A DNA stretch of 64,000 nucleotides from Betaproteobacteria bacterium (GCA_028292405.1 JAQGMJ010000030.1:284039-348038); one strand, 5' to 3'; counted from the first letter of the stretch, positions 8,778 through 17,880 are shown. The notes: generated from the letters alone by a model not told the origin. A program made the numbers and translations.

Positions 8778-9335
8778 CTATTTGTCGAACTTCGCGCCCA
8801 TCATCACGAAAGCCATCAGGCTGGCCTCGTCGGGATTGGTCCAGCCATGCCAGTTGCCCAGTTGCACCACTACGTCGCCAGGGTTGAGTTCGTAGCGGCC
8901 ATGGTCCAGCAGCAGGGTGCGTTTGCCTTCGAGCAGGATGCCGTAGTCCACCGTCTCGGATTTGTGCACCGGCGAGCTGAAGGCGTTTTGCCCGCCGCGG
9001 TCCCAGGTGCTGCCGTTGGCGCGCACGAAGGGCTTGCCTTCGGGCACGGCGGTCTTGTCCTGCGCGGGGTCGTAGTTCGCCGGCTTGCCGGTGGATTGCA
9101 CCACGCGCAGGTGCCCGCCCTCCTCCGGCGGCTCGAAGGAAAACGGCAGGTTGCCGTCGTCGCGCTCGCCCGAGATTTGCGCCGGCGAGGTCTTGTAGAC
9201 CCACAGGTCGGTCATGCCATTGCTCGGACTGACCGCGCCCGGATTGGCATTGGGCGCGGCGCTGTCGAACAGCACCTTCGAGCGGCCTTGGGCGTCGTTG
9301 CCGGTGACCACACGGCGGATCGGTTTGAGTTCCAT
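8778..9335 (-). CDS. Cupin-domain protein, copy 1
   Basis: This 185-residue protein has a C-terminal cupin domain. Motif 1 reads PVHKSETVDYGILLEG, with one His and with Asp at the usual Glu position; motif 2 reads LNPGDVVVQLGNWHGWTN with its His. The metal site is therefore atypical but less eroded than in the sister protein encoded next. Cupins of this small type act as dioxygenases, isomerases or sugar- and acid-binding proteins. It begins 7 bp after the Bug-type binding protein ends, which places it in the same transcript. The pairing with a second cupin and with two flavoproteins suggests a role in one degradation pathway. Confidence 0.83.
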   Translation of the reverse strand: MELKPIRRVVTGNDAQGRSKVLFDSAAPNANPGAVSPSNGMTDLWVYKTSPAQISGERDDGNLPFSFEPPEEGGHLRVVQSTGKPANYDPAQDKTAVPEGKPFVRANGSTWDRGGQNAFSSPVHKSETVDYGILLEGKRTLLLDHGRYELNPGDVVVQLGNWHGWTNPDEASLMAFVMMGAKFDK

Positions 9336-9342
9336 GCCTGCC

Positions 9343-10299
9343 TTAATCGACGTGAATGTTTGCCGTCTTGATCACCTTGGTGGCGCGGGCGATGTCGGCG
9401 CGGGCGAAGGCGTCGAATTCGGCCACCGTGGAGCCTTCGGCGACGAAGCCGGAGGCCAGCACGCCCTCCTGGCCTTCCTTGGACTTGAGGTATTTGGCGA
9501 CCTCGGCGTTGAGCTTGTCGATGATCGCCTTGGGCGTCTTGGCCGGCGCGTGCAGGCCGTTCCAGCCAACCACCTGGAACTCGGGGTAGCCGGACTCGGC
9601 AACCGTCGGCACCTCGGGCAACTGCGAATAGCGTTTCGGGCTGCTGACGGCAAGCGCGCGCAGCTTGCCGCCCTTGACCTGCGGCAAGCCGGCGGGGGCG
9701 ACCGCGAACATGGCCTGCACCTGGCCGCCGATCAGGTCGGTGATGCCGGCCGCCGCGCCCTTGTACGGCACGTGGACGATGTCGATCTGGGCCATCTGCT
9801 TGAGCATCTCGCCGGCCAGGTGCGGCGGCGTGCCGTTGCCGGCGGAAGCGTAGTTGAGCTTGCCGGGCTGGGCCTTCGCGGCGTTGACAAAATCCTTCAG
9901 CGAGTGGTACGGCGAATCCGGGCGCACCACCAGGATGAAGGGGAAATCGGCCATCAGCGACACCGGCGTCAGGTCGCGCAAAAAGTCGTAGGGCAGCTTG
10001 GCGTTGAGCGCACTGTTGATGGTGAAGGAGCCGGTGGACAGCAACAGCGTGTAGCCGTCGGGCGGCGCCTTGGCAACCACGTCGGCGGCGACAATGCCGC
10101 CCGCGGCCGGACGCTGGTCGACCAGTATCTGCTGGCCCCAGACGCTGGTGAGATGGGCGCCGAGCAGGCGCGCCAGGGTGTCGGGGCCGGGACCGACGAT
10201 GATGCGGATCGGCTTGTCGGGATATTGCTGCGCGGCGGCCGGCGCCGTTGCGACAAGGGCGGCGGCAGCGCAAATCAGGGTGGCTAGAAGGCGTTTCAT
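9343..10299 (-). CDS. Tripartite tricarboxylate transporter (Bug-type) substrate-binding protein
   Basis: This is a secreted periplasmic binding protein of 318 residues, family TctC/Bug. The start at 10299 is preferred over an upstream one because AAGGAAACGAGG precedes it at proper spacing and because it gives a clean signal peptide (MKRLLATLICAAAALVATAP then AAAQQ, cleavage near residue 23). The mature protein opens with the family hallmark YPDKPIRIIVG and contains DIVHVPYKGAAAGITDLIGG. Bug proteins capture carboxylates for TctAB permeases or serve in sensing; no TctA or TctB gene is in the window. It is the third gene of the paired operon, between the SMP-30 genes and the cupins, and probably delivers the pathway substrate. 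Confidence 0.93.
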   Translation of the reverse strand: MKRLLATLICAAAALVATAPAAAQQYPDKPIRIIVGPGPDTLARLLGAHLTSVWGQQILVDQRPAAGGIVAADVVAKAPPDGYTLLLSTGSFTINSALNAKLPYDFLRDLTPVSLMADFPFILVVRPDSPYHSLKDFVNAAKAQPGKLNYASAGNGTPPHLAGEMLKQMAQIDIVHVPYKGAAAGITDLIGGQVQAMFAVAPAGLPQVKGGKLRALAVSSPKRYSQLPEVPTVAESGYPEFQVVGWNGLHAPAKTPKAIIDKLNAEVAKYLKSKEGQEGVLASGFVAEGSTVAEFDAFARADIARATKVIKTANIHVD

Positions 10300-10462
10300 A
10301 TCTACCTCGTTTCCTTGAACGAATGCTGTTTGAAGTCTACTGGTCTGTGCTTTACACAATTTGCCGCGCTACCCGGCGGGCGCGCGGTCTCTGGCTTGGT
10401 CATGCTTTGTTGCTTACGGAGTATCGCCGATGGCGGCCGCCTGCGCTGGCGGCCGGCCAGGC

Positions 10463-11386
10463 CTATGCCACCGGCGCAAACGCCCTGCCCTGGCGCCCGC
10501 AATCGCGCGCCCGCCACAACTCGCCCGCGGCGGTGGTGACGTAGAGGCTGGTCAGGCCCGCGTCGCCGAAGGCGCAATTCATCGGCAGGTCGCCCGGCAG
10601 CGCATGGCTTTCCAGCACCGCGCCGCTGGGCGAAAACACATAGACCAGAGCGCCCGGCCCGGTCTTGGCCGAGCCGGCGACGGCGACGATATTGCCCGCG
10701 CTGTCGGTGCACATGCCCTCGATGCCGCGCTGCTCGCCGCGATAGTCGCGTCCGAAGGTATGCAGCAGGCGGTGTGGCCCCAACACGTCTTCGGCTTCGA
10801 TCGGATACGCGCGCAGTTCGCGCAAGCCACCGGGGCTGTTGTCGGTCTGCGCGACGTACAGGGTGTTGTCGTCGGGCGCGAGCGCGAGCGCGCGCGGCTG
10901 GGTGGTGTCGAAGGTCATGCGCTTGATCTCCCACAGGCGGCGCTGCGGGTCGCGCTCCAGGCGCAGCACCGAGGCGTGCTCGAGATATGGCACGAACTGC
11001 GGCCCGAAGGAGCGCACGGTGCTGTGCGGGTCGGCAAACCAGATGCGCCCGCGGTTGTCGATCGTAAGCTTGGTCGGCTGGTTGTGGTAACGGCCGCCGA
11101 TCCGGCTTTCGGTCTGCGCGGTCGAGCCGTTTTCCATGAAGCGCACCACGCGGCGCGAGCTTTCCTGGCAGCCATAAAGGGCACCGTCGGGCGAAAAGCC
11201 GATGCCGTTGGTCAGTACCGTGTACTTGCGGAAGTTGCTGGTCTCGCCGGTGGCCGGGTCGTAGCGCAGCATGTTGCCGCCGCCCATGCCCATCACCATC
11301 GAGGTGAACAGCATCGCGCGGCCGTCCCATGCCAGGCCGCCGGCGGCACCATCGACCTGGGCTACTTTTTCGAATTTCATTGTCAT
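10463..11386 (-). CDS. SMP-30/gluconolactonase-like protein with altered metal site
   Basis: This 307-residue beta-propeller protein is of the SMP-30/gluconolactonase type (repeats such as TNGIGFSPDGALYG and TKLTIDNRGRIWFADP). AGGAAACAGGAAG precedes the ATG at 11386. In comparison with the neighbour encoded just upstream, all four metal-ligand positions differ: the EGPVW glutamate is Gly (AGGLAW), the NSPND asparagine is Thr (NQPTK), the YPNGLAF asparagine is Arg (QPRALAL) and the ADGM aspartate is Glu (IEGM). It is therefore unlikely to be a metal-dependent lactonase and may bind a ligand or use another chemistry. It lies 12 bp from its intact paralogue. Confidence 0.82.
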   Translation of the reverse strand: MTMKFEKVAQVDGAAGGLAWDGRAMLFTSMVMGMGGGNMLRYDPATGETSNFRKYTVLTNGIGFSPDGALYGCQESSRRVVRFMENGSTAQTESRIGGRYHNQPTKLTIDNRGRIWFADPHSTVRSFGPQFVPYLEHASVLRLERDPQRRLWEIKRMTFDTTQPRALALAPDDNTLYVAQTDNSPGGLRELRAYPIEAEDVLGPHRLLHTFGRDYRGEQRGIEGMCTDSAGNIVAVAGSAKTGPGALVYVFSPSGAVLESHALPGDLPMNCAFGDAGLTSLYVTTAAGELWRARDCGRQGRAFAPVA

Positions 11387-11398
11387 CTTCCTGTTTCC

Positions 11399-12310
11399 TT
11401 ACCAGACCGCGACGCCGGGAACCTTCACGCGCGTCTTATACAGCGAGGTGTAGGTGGTGACATAGAAGTCCATCGCGTCCGGCCCGCCGAAAGCCATGTT
11501 GGTGCAATGCTCGGCAAAGCGGATGCGCCCGAGCAACTGGCCCGACTTGTCGATGATGTGGATACCGCCGGGGCCGGTGCAATAGACATTGCCCTCGGTG
11601 TCGACCTTCATGCCGTCGGCGATGCCGGGCTCCGGGCCGGTGAGCTTGTGGAACAGGCGGCCGGGGCCGACGCTGCCGTCGGCCCTGACGTCGTAGGAAG
11701 TGATCTCGCCCTTGCGGGTGCAATTCACATATAGCGTTTTTTCGTCCGGCGTGAAGGCCAGGCCATTCGGGTAGACCACGTCGGTGGTGACTACGCTGAT
11801 GGTCTTGCCGTCCGGGGTGATGCGGAACACGCCCTGGAAATCGAGGTATTGCTGCAGGTCTTCGGCGGCCATCGCCGGGTTGTACAGCGCGCCGGGCGAG
11901 TCGGTGAAGTAGATCGAGCCGTCCGACTTCACCACGATGTCGTTTGGGCTGTTGATGCGCTTGCCTTCGTAGAGCGAGGCCAGGGTGGTGACGCTGCCGT
12001 CGTTTTCCACCCGCCAGACGCTGCGCGAGGCCCAGCCGGCGACGTTCAGGCGCCCTTCGCGGTCGAAAGTCAGGCCGTTGGCCTTTTCCGACGGGTGGAT
12101 CAGCACTTCGGTGCCGGTACCGGGCGTGTAGCAGTAGATGGTGTCGCCGACAATGTCGACCCAGTAGAACTTGCCGTCGCGGCGGTTCCACACCGGGCCT
12201 TCGCCGAAGGTCATGCCGTGATAAATGCGGTCCAGCGGCGCCTCCTCCGAGAGCAGGCGATGCAGACCCTTGGTGTCCAGATCGATTTCCAGCATTGCGT
12301 TCGCACCCAT
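11399..12310 (-). CDS. SMP-30/gluconolactonase-family lactonase
   Basis: This 303-residue six-bladed propeller protein has the complete divalent-metal site of SMP-30 lactonases: Glu37 in FGEGPVW, Asn123 in NSPNDIVV, Asn182 in YPNGLAFTPDE and Asp232 in ADGMKVD. Members open sugar or other lactones using Ca, Zn or Mn. It is the first gene of the seven-gene minus-strand operon and is divergent from an alpha/beta hydrolase gene across 139 bp, which must contain both promoters. No signal peptide is seen, so it is cytoplasmic. Its likely job is to hydrolyse a lactone formed within the same pathway; the substrate is not known. Confidence 0.9.
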   Translation of the reverse strand: MGANAMLEIDLDTKGLHRLLSEEAPLDRIYHGMTFGEGPVWNRRDGKFYWVDIVGDTIYCYTPGTGTEVLIHPSEKANGLTFDREGRLNVAGWASRSVWRVENDGSVTTLASLYEGKRINSPNDIVVKSDGSIYFTDSPGALYNPAMAAEDLQQYLDFQGVFRITPDGKTISVVTTDVVYPNGLAFTPDEKTLYVNCTRKGEITSYDVRADGSVGPGRLFHKLTGPEPGIADGMKVDTEGNVYCTGPGGIHIIDKSGQLLGRIRFAEHCTNMAFGGPDAMDFYVTTYTSLYKTRVKVPGVAVW

Positions 12311-12449
12311 GAAAGCCTGAATTAAACAGGCGCAATGTTACCAGAACCTGTCCGGACATTTGAGGGGCGCAGGATAATTTCGCCCATCAACGCCTGCCGG
12401 GCCGAAGCCCGGCTACATTGCGGATGATCAAACGACAAACGGGACAAAA

Positions 12450-13277
12450 ATGCGCGCAGAGCTGGTCACCATTGCCACCCCCACCGTGCCGCTGGACGGC
12501 ATCTACTATGAGCCGGAGGGCGGCGTGCGCAACGGCGCGGTGCTGCTGTTCCATGGCAACACGATGAATTTCTACACCGGCGCGCCGCGCTTTTTGCCGC
12601 CGGTGCTGACCGAGCTGGGCTTTGCCTGCTTCGCCTTCAATCGGCGTGGCCGCGACATCCTCTCCATCTTCAACAGCCGCGACATGGTCGGCGGCGCGCT
12701 GCAGACCGCCGCCGAAGGCATCGAGGACAATCGCCTGGCGGCGCAATGGCTGGCCGCCAAGGGGCACCCCGACCCGGTGGTGATCGGCCACAGCAACGGC
12801 GGCATGCTGGCGGTGCGCCACGTGGTCGACCACCAGCAAACCCGCGCGATGGTGCTGCTGTCGGCGCATCGCGGCGGCAAGACAGCTGTGGAAGACACCT
12901 CCAGCGCCGGCATGATGGCGGCCGACCGCGTCGAGGAGTTCACCAGGCAGGCGGAGCAGATGGTCGCCGAGGGACGCAGCAAGGAGCTGATGCTGATGCC
13001 CGGCTGGTGGTACGCGATCAGCGCCGAGAGCTACCTCGACCGAAAGCACAACACGCCCAACGTGGTGGAGCTGGCGCCGCGCATCAAGTGTCCGACGCTG
13101 TATGTGCGCGGCGACAAGGAGCCGATGGACCGCTACCCGGCCGAGGAATTCGCGGCCGCTTCCGGCGGGCCATGCAAGGTGGAAATCGTCGCCGACTGCG
13201 ACCATTTCTATAACAACGTCGAGCCGGCGGTCCAGACCCTGGTGGCGGGCTGGCTCAAGACCACGCTCAAGCTCTGA
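12450..13277 (+). CDS. Alpha/beta hydrolase
   Basis: This is a 275-residue alpha/beta-hydrolase-fold protein. The oxyanion strand is VLLFHGNTMN, the nucleophile elbow is VIGHSNGGML with Ser115, and the late segment CPTLYVRGDKEPMD followed by VADCDHFYNN supplies the acid and His252. Substrate and subfamily are uncertain; esterase, lactonase or C-C hydrolase activity are all possible. It is divergent from the SMP-30 lactonase operon, so it may belong to the same regulon. Its TGA shares a base with the ATG of the next gene (TGATG), a strong sign of translational coupling with the phosphatase. Confidence 0.86.
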   Translation: MRAELVTIATPTVPLDGIYYEPEGGVRNGAVLLFHGNTMNFYTGAPRFLPPVLTELGFACFAFNRRGRDILSIFNSRDMVGGALQTAAEGIEDNRLAAQWLAAKGHPDPVVIGHSNGGMLAVRHVVDHQQTRAMVLLSAHRGGKTAVEDTSSAGMMAADRVEEFTRQAEQMVAEGRSKELMLMPGWWYAISAESYLDRKHNTPNVVELAPRIKCPTLYVRGDKEPMDRYPAEEFAAASGGPCKVEIVADCDHFYNNVEPAVQTLVAGWLKTTLKL

Positions 13278-13948
13278 TGGCCCTTTTGTTTCTGGTGCGG
13301 CATGGGCAGGCCTCATTCGGGCAGGCTCACTACGACCAGCTTTCCGACCTGGGGCGGCAACAGGCGCGCTGGCTGGGCGAGTATTTCGCCGGCCGCGAAC
13401 TGAAGTTCAAGCGCGTGCTCGCCGGCACCCTCGCCCGCCAGCAGGACACGGCGCGCGAACTGCTTACGGCGATGGGCGCGGCGGATGATCCGGTGATCCA
13501 CCCCGGCCTGGACGAATACCACTCCGCGCCGATCTACCACGCCTATACCAATGGCGCCGACGCCCTCGCCCACCAGCAAAGCGACTACAACGGCTACTGG
13601 CGCACCTTCAAGGCGGCGATGCAGGCCTGGGCCGCGGGCACGCTTACCGGCGTGCCGGAGAGTTGGGAGGATTTCGGCGAGCGCACCCGCGCCGCATTGG
13701 CCGTGGCTTGCGAAGGCGCGGCGCGCGACGAGGCCGTGCTGGTGGTGAGCTCCGGTGGGGCGATTTGCCGCGCGCTGGCGACGGTGCTGGGTTGCTCGGG
13801 CGAGACGGCGATCGAGCTCAACCTGCAGATGCGCAATGCCGCTTTTTGCGAGTTGATCGTCGGTGGCGCCGGCTTTCGCCTGTTGAGCTTCAATGCGATC
13901 CCGCATCTGGATACGCCGGAGCGGCGCGCCGCCATCACGTACGCCTGA
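13277..13948 (+). CDS. Histidine phosphatase family protein
   Basis: This 223-residue protein is a member of the histidine phosphatase (phosphoglycerate mutase-like) superfamily. The RHG catalytic motif lies at residues 8-10 (MALLFLVRHGQASFG), the second Arg region is VLAGTLARQQDTARELL, and the C-terminal catalytic His/Ser region is VLVVSSGGAICRAL, where a Ser-Ser-Gly replaces the usual SHGG. The last point is odd and may reduce phosphatase activity. It overlaps the hydrolase gene by one base and ends 50 bp before a strong bidirectional terminator shared with lon. Substrate unknown. Confidence 0.87.
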   Translation: MALLFLVRHGQASFGQAHYDQLSDLGRQQARWLGEYFAGRELKFKRVLAGTLARQQDTARELLTAMGAADDPVIHPGLDEYHSAPIYHAYTNGADALAHQQSDYNGYWRTFKAAMQAWAAGTLTGVPESWEDFGERTRAALAVACEGAARDEAVLVVSSGGAICRALATVLGCSGETAIELNLQMRNAAFCELIVGGAGFRLLSFNAIPHLDTPERRAAITYA

Positions 13949-13997
13949 ACACAAAGCTTGAACCGCGGCCTGAACCCAGGCCAAGCACAAAAACAAA

Positions 13998-14032
13998 GGG
14001 CGCCACTCCTCGCGGAGCGGCGCCCTCTTTTT
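13998..14032. terminator. Bidirectional intrinsic terminator between phosphatase gene and lon
   Basis: GGGCGCC and GGCGCCC form the outer stem and CTCC/GGAG the inner stem around TCGC, with only an A-C mismatch between them. A T-run (TCTTTTT) follows on the plus strand, and TTTGTTTTTG follows on the minus strand. It separates convergent genes whose stops are at 13948 and 14044. Confidence 0.9.
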
Positions 14033-14043
14033 ACGGCGGCTGC

Positions 14044-16464
14044 TTAGTGCTTGACTGCCGTGTCGGTGGAAGCCGCCGGCGCCGGAACCGCGGCGGGGGT
14101 AGCGGTGACCACCGGTTCATCGGGCAGCGGCTGGGGATTGCGTTCCAGCGCCAGCTCGAGCACCTTGTCGATCCACTTCACCGGGATGATCTCCAGCTTG
14201 TTCTTGATGTTGTCGGGAATCTCGACCAGATCCTTGACGTTGTCTTCAGGGATCAACACGGTCTTGATGCCGCCGCGATGCGCCGCCAGCAGCTTTTCCT
14301 TCAAACCACCGATGGCCAGGACCTCGCCGCGCAGGGTGATTTCACCCGTCATGGCGACATCCGCGCGCACCGGAATGTTAGTCAACACCGAGACCAACGC
14401 CGTGGTGATGGCAATACCCGCGCTCGGACCGTCCTTCGGCGTGGCGCCTTCAGGCAAGTGGATGTGCAAGTCCATTTTCTCGTAGAAATCCTGCGAGATG
14501 CCCAGGTTGCGGGCCCGCTTGCGCACCACCGAACGAGCTGCCTCGATCGACTCCTTCATCACGTCGCCCAGCGTACCGGTACGGGTGATGTTGCCCTTGC
14601 CCGGCACGGCGACGGTTTCCACCGTCAGCAATTCGCCGCCGACCTCGGTCCAGGCCAGACCGGTTACCTGACCGACCTGGTTTTCCTTTTCCGCGATGCC
14701 GAAATTGAACTTGCGCACGCCCAGGAACTTGTCAAGATTCTTGGCGTTGACGGCAATCTTCGTCTCCGACTTTTTCAGCAACAGGGTCTTCACCACCTTG
14801 CGGCAGATCTTGGAGATTTCGCGTTCCAGCGAGCGCACCCCGGCTTCGCGCGTGAAATAACGCACGATGTCGCGGATCGCGCCTTCGGCTACGCTGATCT
14901 CGCCGTCCTTCAGACCATTGTTCTTGATCTGCTTAGGCAGCAGGTACTTTTGCGCGATGCTGACCTTTTCATCTTCGGTGTAGCCCGACAGGCGGATCAC
15001 TTCCATCCGGTCCATCAGCGGCGCCGGAATGTTCATGGTGTTGGCCGTGGCGACAAACATCACGTCCGACAGGTCGTAGTCCACTTCGACGTAGTGGTCC
15101 TGGAACGTATGGTTCTGTTCCGGGTCCAGCACTTCGAGCAGGGCCGACGACGGGTCGCCGCGGAAGTCCATGCCCATTTTGTCGATTTCATCCAGCAGGA
15201 ACAGCGGGTTCTTGACCGCAACCTTGGTCATGTTCTGCAGGATCTTGCCCGGCATGGAGCCGATATACGTCCTCCGGTGACCCCGGATCTCGGCTTCATC
15301 GCGCACGCCGCCCAAGGCCATGCGCACGAACTTACGGTTGGTCGCACGGGCGATGGACTGCCCGAGCGAGGTCTTGCCGACGCCCGGAGGGCCGACCAGG
15401 CACAGGATGGGCGCCTTCACTTTTTCGACGCGCTGTTGCACGGCAAGATACTCAAGGATGCGTTCCTTGACCTTCTCCAGGCCGTAGTGATCTTCATCCA
15501 GTACTTTATCAGCATTTGATAAGTCATTGTTTACCTTGGATTTCTTCTTCCAAGGTAAATTGCAAAGCGTATCGATATAGTTACGGATGACGGTGGCTTC
15601 GGCCGACATCGGGCTCATCAGCTTGAGCTTTTTGAACTCGCCTTCAGCCTTCTTGCGGCCTTCCTTGGACATGCCGGATTTCTTGATCCGCTTGTCCATT
15701 TCTTCCAGGTCGGCACCTTCTTCGCCTTCGCCCAATTCCTTCTGGATCGCCTTCACCTGCTCGTTCAGGTAGTACTCGCGCTGGCTCTTTTCCATCTGCC
15801 GTTTGACGCGGCCACGGATGCGCTTTTCCACTTGCAGGATGTCGAGTTCGCCTTCGAGCGCGCCAAGCAGATGCTCAAGACGTTTTTGGACGTCCAGCAT
15901 TTCCAGGATTTCCTGCTTTTGCTCAAGCTTCAGCGGCAGGTGCGCGGCGATGGTATCGGCCAGGCGGCCCGGATCGTCGATACCGGCCAGGGAGGTCAAA
16001 ATCTCCGGCGGAATCTTCTTGTTCAGCTTCACGTACTGGTCGAACTGCTGCACGATCGCGCGGCGCAGGGCCTCGATCTCGGGCACCGGCTCATAGTCGG
16101 CCGCCACCGCGGTGGCTTCGCAGGTGAAGTGGCTCTTGACGTCTTCGATTTTGGTGATTTCGGCGCGCTGCGAACCTTCCACCAGCACCTTGACGGTACC
16201 GTCGGGCAGTTTCAGCATCTGCAGGATATTGGCGGCGCAACCGACACCGTACATGTCGGAGGCGTCCGGCTCGTCCTTGGCTGCGGATTTCTGGGCGACC
16301 AGCATGATGCTTTTGCCGGCTTCCATCGCGGTTTCCAGCGCTTTGATCGAGCGCGGGCGGCCGACGAACAGCGGAATGACCATGTGCGGGAAAACAACAA
16401 CGTCGCGCAGGGGCAGTAGCGGCAACTGCAAATGTTGGGATTGGGTTTCGATTTCGTCTGACAT
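14044..16464 (-). CDS. lon: ATP-dependent protease Lon
   Basis: This 806-residue protein is the full-length LonA hexameric AAA+ protease that degrades misfolded and regulatory proteins in the cytoplasm. The N-terminal substrate-binding domain begins LPLLPLRDVVVFPHMV. The AAA+ module has Walker A GPPGVGKTSLGQSIA near residue 360 and Walker B LFLLDEIDKMG. The protease domain has the catalytic Ser681 in PKDGPSAGIAIT, with the dyad Lys in the later GGLKEKLLAAHRGG segment. AAGGGATAGAGG precedes the ATG at 16464. A hydrophobic Ala/Pro tail (about 25 residues) ends the protein. It is the last gene of the tig-clpP-clpX-lon series; a hairpin terminator separates it from clpX, so it also needs its own promoter. 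Confidence 0.98.
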   Translation of the reverse strand: MSDEIETQSQHLQLPLLPLRDVVVFPHMVIPLFVGRPRSIKALETAMEAGKSIMLVAQKSAAKDEPDASDMYGVGCAANILQMLKLPDGTVKVLVEGSQRAEITKIEDVKSHFTCEATAVAADYEPVPEIEALRRAIVQQFDQYVKLNKKIPPEILTSLAGIDDPGRLADTIAAHLPLKLEQKQEILEMLDVQKRLEHLLGALEGELDILQVEKRIRGRVKRQMEKSQREYYLNEQVKAIQKELGEGEEGADLEEMDKRIKKSGMSKEGRKKAEGEFKKLKLMSPMSAEATVIRNYIDTLCNLPWKKKSKVNNDLSNADKVLDEDHYGLEKVKERILEYLAVQQRVEKVKAPILCLVGPPGVGKTSLGQSIARATNRKFVRMALGGVRDEAEIRGHRRTYIGSMPGKILQNMTKVAVKNPLFLLDEIDKMGMDFRGDPSSALLEVLDPEQNHTFQDHYVEVDYDLSDVMFVATANTMNIPAPLMDRMEVIRLSGYTEDEKVSIAQKYLLPKQIKNNGLKDGEISVAEGAIRDIVRYFTREAGVRSLEREISKICRKVVKTLLLKKSETKIAVNAKNLDKFLGVRKFNFGIAEKENQVGQVTGLAWTEVGGELLTVETVAVPGKGNITRTGTLGDVMKESIEAARSVVRKRARNLGISQDFYEKMDLHIHLPEGATPKDGPSAGIAITTALVSVLTNIPVRADVAMTGEITLRGEVLAIGGLKEKLLAAHRGGIKTVLIPEDNVKDLVEIPDNIKNKLEIIPVKWIDKVLELALERNPQPLPDEPVVTATPAAVPAPAASTDTAVKH

Positions 16465-16575
16465 GGCCTCTATCCCTTCGGTGACAAAAACTTGGAAAGT
16501 ACTGCTGTTGATGCATACATGTGGGCGCCGTGCAACAAATCCAGTGCCGCCAAACCCGGTGGACTTCCAGAAGTG

Positions 16576-16602
16576 AAAAACGCGCCGTAGGGCGCGCTTT
16601 TC
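16576..16602 (-). terminator. Intrinsic terminator downstream of clpX
   Basis: On the minus strand, GCGCGCC and GGCGCG pair around a short CTAC-type loop and are followed directly by TTTTT. It starts 10 bases after the clpX stop. On the plus strand the hairpin is also followed by TTTT, but no plus-strand gene ends here. Confidence 0.85.
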
Positions 16603-16611
16603 AGTCTCCGG

Positions 16612-17880
16612 CTACTGCGCTGCCGCCACCTTCGGCGTATCCGAATAAATCAGGATTGGTCGGCCGTCCCCGGTAATCGTACTGTCATCAACCACTACCT
16701 TGCTTACGTTCTGCGCGCTGGGCAACTCATACATGGTATCCAGCAGCGCCTGTTCGATGATCGAGCGCAGGCCGCGCGCGCCGGTCTTGCGCTTGAGCGC
16801 CTTCTTGGCGATCGCATTCAGGGCCGCCGGGCGCAATTCCAGCTCCGCGCCTTCCATCTGGAACAGCTTCTGATACTGCTTGACCAGCGCGTTCTTCGGC
16901 GTGGTCAGGATTTCGATCAATGCGGCTTCGTCCAGCTCGTTCAAGGTCGCCACCACCGGCAGGCGGCCCACCAGTTCGGGAATCAGGCCGAACTTGATCA
17001 GGTCTTCCGGCTCAACGTCACGCAAGGTGTCGGAGAGGGTGCGGTCGGACAACAGCTTGACCTCGGCGCCAAAGCCGATGCCGCCCTTTTCCGAACGGTT
17101 GCGAATCAGTTTTTCCAGCCCGTCGAACGCGCCGCCGCAAATGAACAGGATGTTGGTGGTGTCCACCTGCACAAAGTCCTGGTTCGGATGTTTACGGCCG
17201 CCCTGGGGAGGAACTGAAGCGATGGTGCCTTCGATCAGCTTCAACAGCGCCTGCTGCACGCCTTCGCCGGACACGTCACGGGTGATCGAGGGGTTGTCGC
17301 TCTTGCGCGAAATCTTGTCGATTTCGTCAATATAAACAATGCCCTTTTGGGCTTTTTCGATCTCGTAATTGCAGTTTTGCAGCAACTTCTGGATGATGTT
17401 TTCCACGTCCTCGCCGACATAGCCGGCTTCGGTCAGGGTGGTCGCATCGGCAATCACGAAAGGCACGTTAAGCAGGCGCGCCAGGGTCTGGGCCAGCAGG
17501 GTCTTGCCGGAGCCGGTGGGACCGACCAGCAGAATGTTGCTCTTGGCCAGCTCGACTTCCTCGCCGCCCTTGCCCATGTGCTTTAAGCGCTTGTAGTGGT
17601 TGTAAACCGCCACCGACAGGATGCGCTTGGCCGTGGTCTGACCGATCACATAGGAATCAAGGATGTTGCAGATTTCCGCCGGCGTAGGCAGGTCGGACTT
17701 GACGGCGCGGCCGGGCTCGGCGCTGGCCGTCTCGTCGCGGATGATGTCGTTGCACAGCTCGATGCATTCGTCGCAAATGAAGACGGAAGGCCCGGCAATC
17801 AGTTTCCTGACCTCATGCTGGCTTTTGCCGCAAAAGGAGCAATACAAAAGTTTCTCGCCGCTGCCTTTTTTATCCGTCAT
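16612..17880 (-). CDS. clpX: ATP-dependent Clp protease ATP-binding subunit ClpX
   Basis: This 422-residue AAA+ unfoldase recognises and threads substrates into ClpP. The N-terminal zinc-binding domain has Cys14, Cys17, Cys36 and Cys39 ([12 protein letters not shown] and [10 protein letters not shown]). Walker A is [12 protein letters not shown] near residue 118, Walker B is [11 protein letters not shown], and the pore-forming and sensor blocks ([27 protein letters not shown]) are in place. The IGF-type ClpP-binding loop lies in the [10 protein letters not shown] segment. Length and order are normal. It is 100 bp downstream of clpP on the same strand and ends at a terminator before lon. Confidence 0.98.
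   Translation of the reverse strand: MTDKKGSGEKLLYCSFCGKSQHEVRKLIAGPSVFICDECIELCNDIIRDETASAEPGRAVKSDLPTPAEICNILDSYVIGQTTAKRILSVAVYNHYKRLKHMGKGGEEVELAKSNILLVGPTGSGKTLLAQTLARLLNVPFVIADATTLTEAGYVGEDVENIIQKLLQNCNYEIEKAQKGIVYIDEIDKISRKSDNPSITRDVSGEGVQQALLKLIEGTIASVPPQGGRKHPNQDFVQVDTTNILFICGGAFDGLEKLIRNRSEKGGIGFGAEVKLLSDRTLSDTLRDVEPEDLIKFGLIPELVGRLPVVATLNELDEAALIEILTTPKNALVKQYQKLFQMEGAELELRPAALNAIAKKALKRKTGARGLRSIIEQALLDTMYELPSAQNVSKVVVDDSTITGDGRPILIYSDTPKVAAAQ

Noticed and set aside
13663..15519. A 618-codon plus-strand frame over the phosphatase end and lon
   Set aside because: It crosses a strong terminator and is antisense to lon; no motifs.
16465..16575. A heat-shock (sigma-32) promoter before lon
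   Set aside because: No CTTGAA-type and CCCCAT-type pair with suitable spacing was found on the minus strand.
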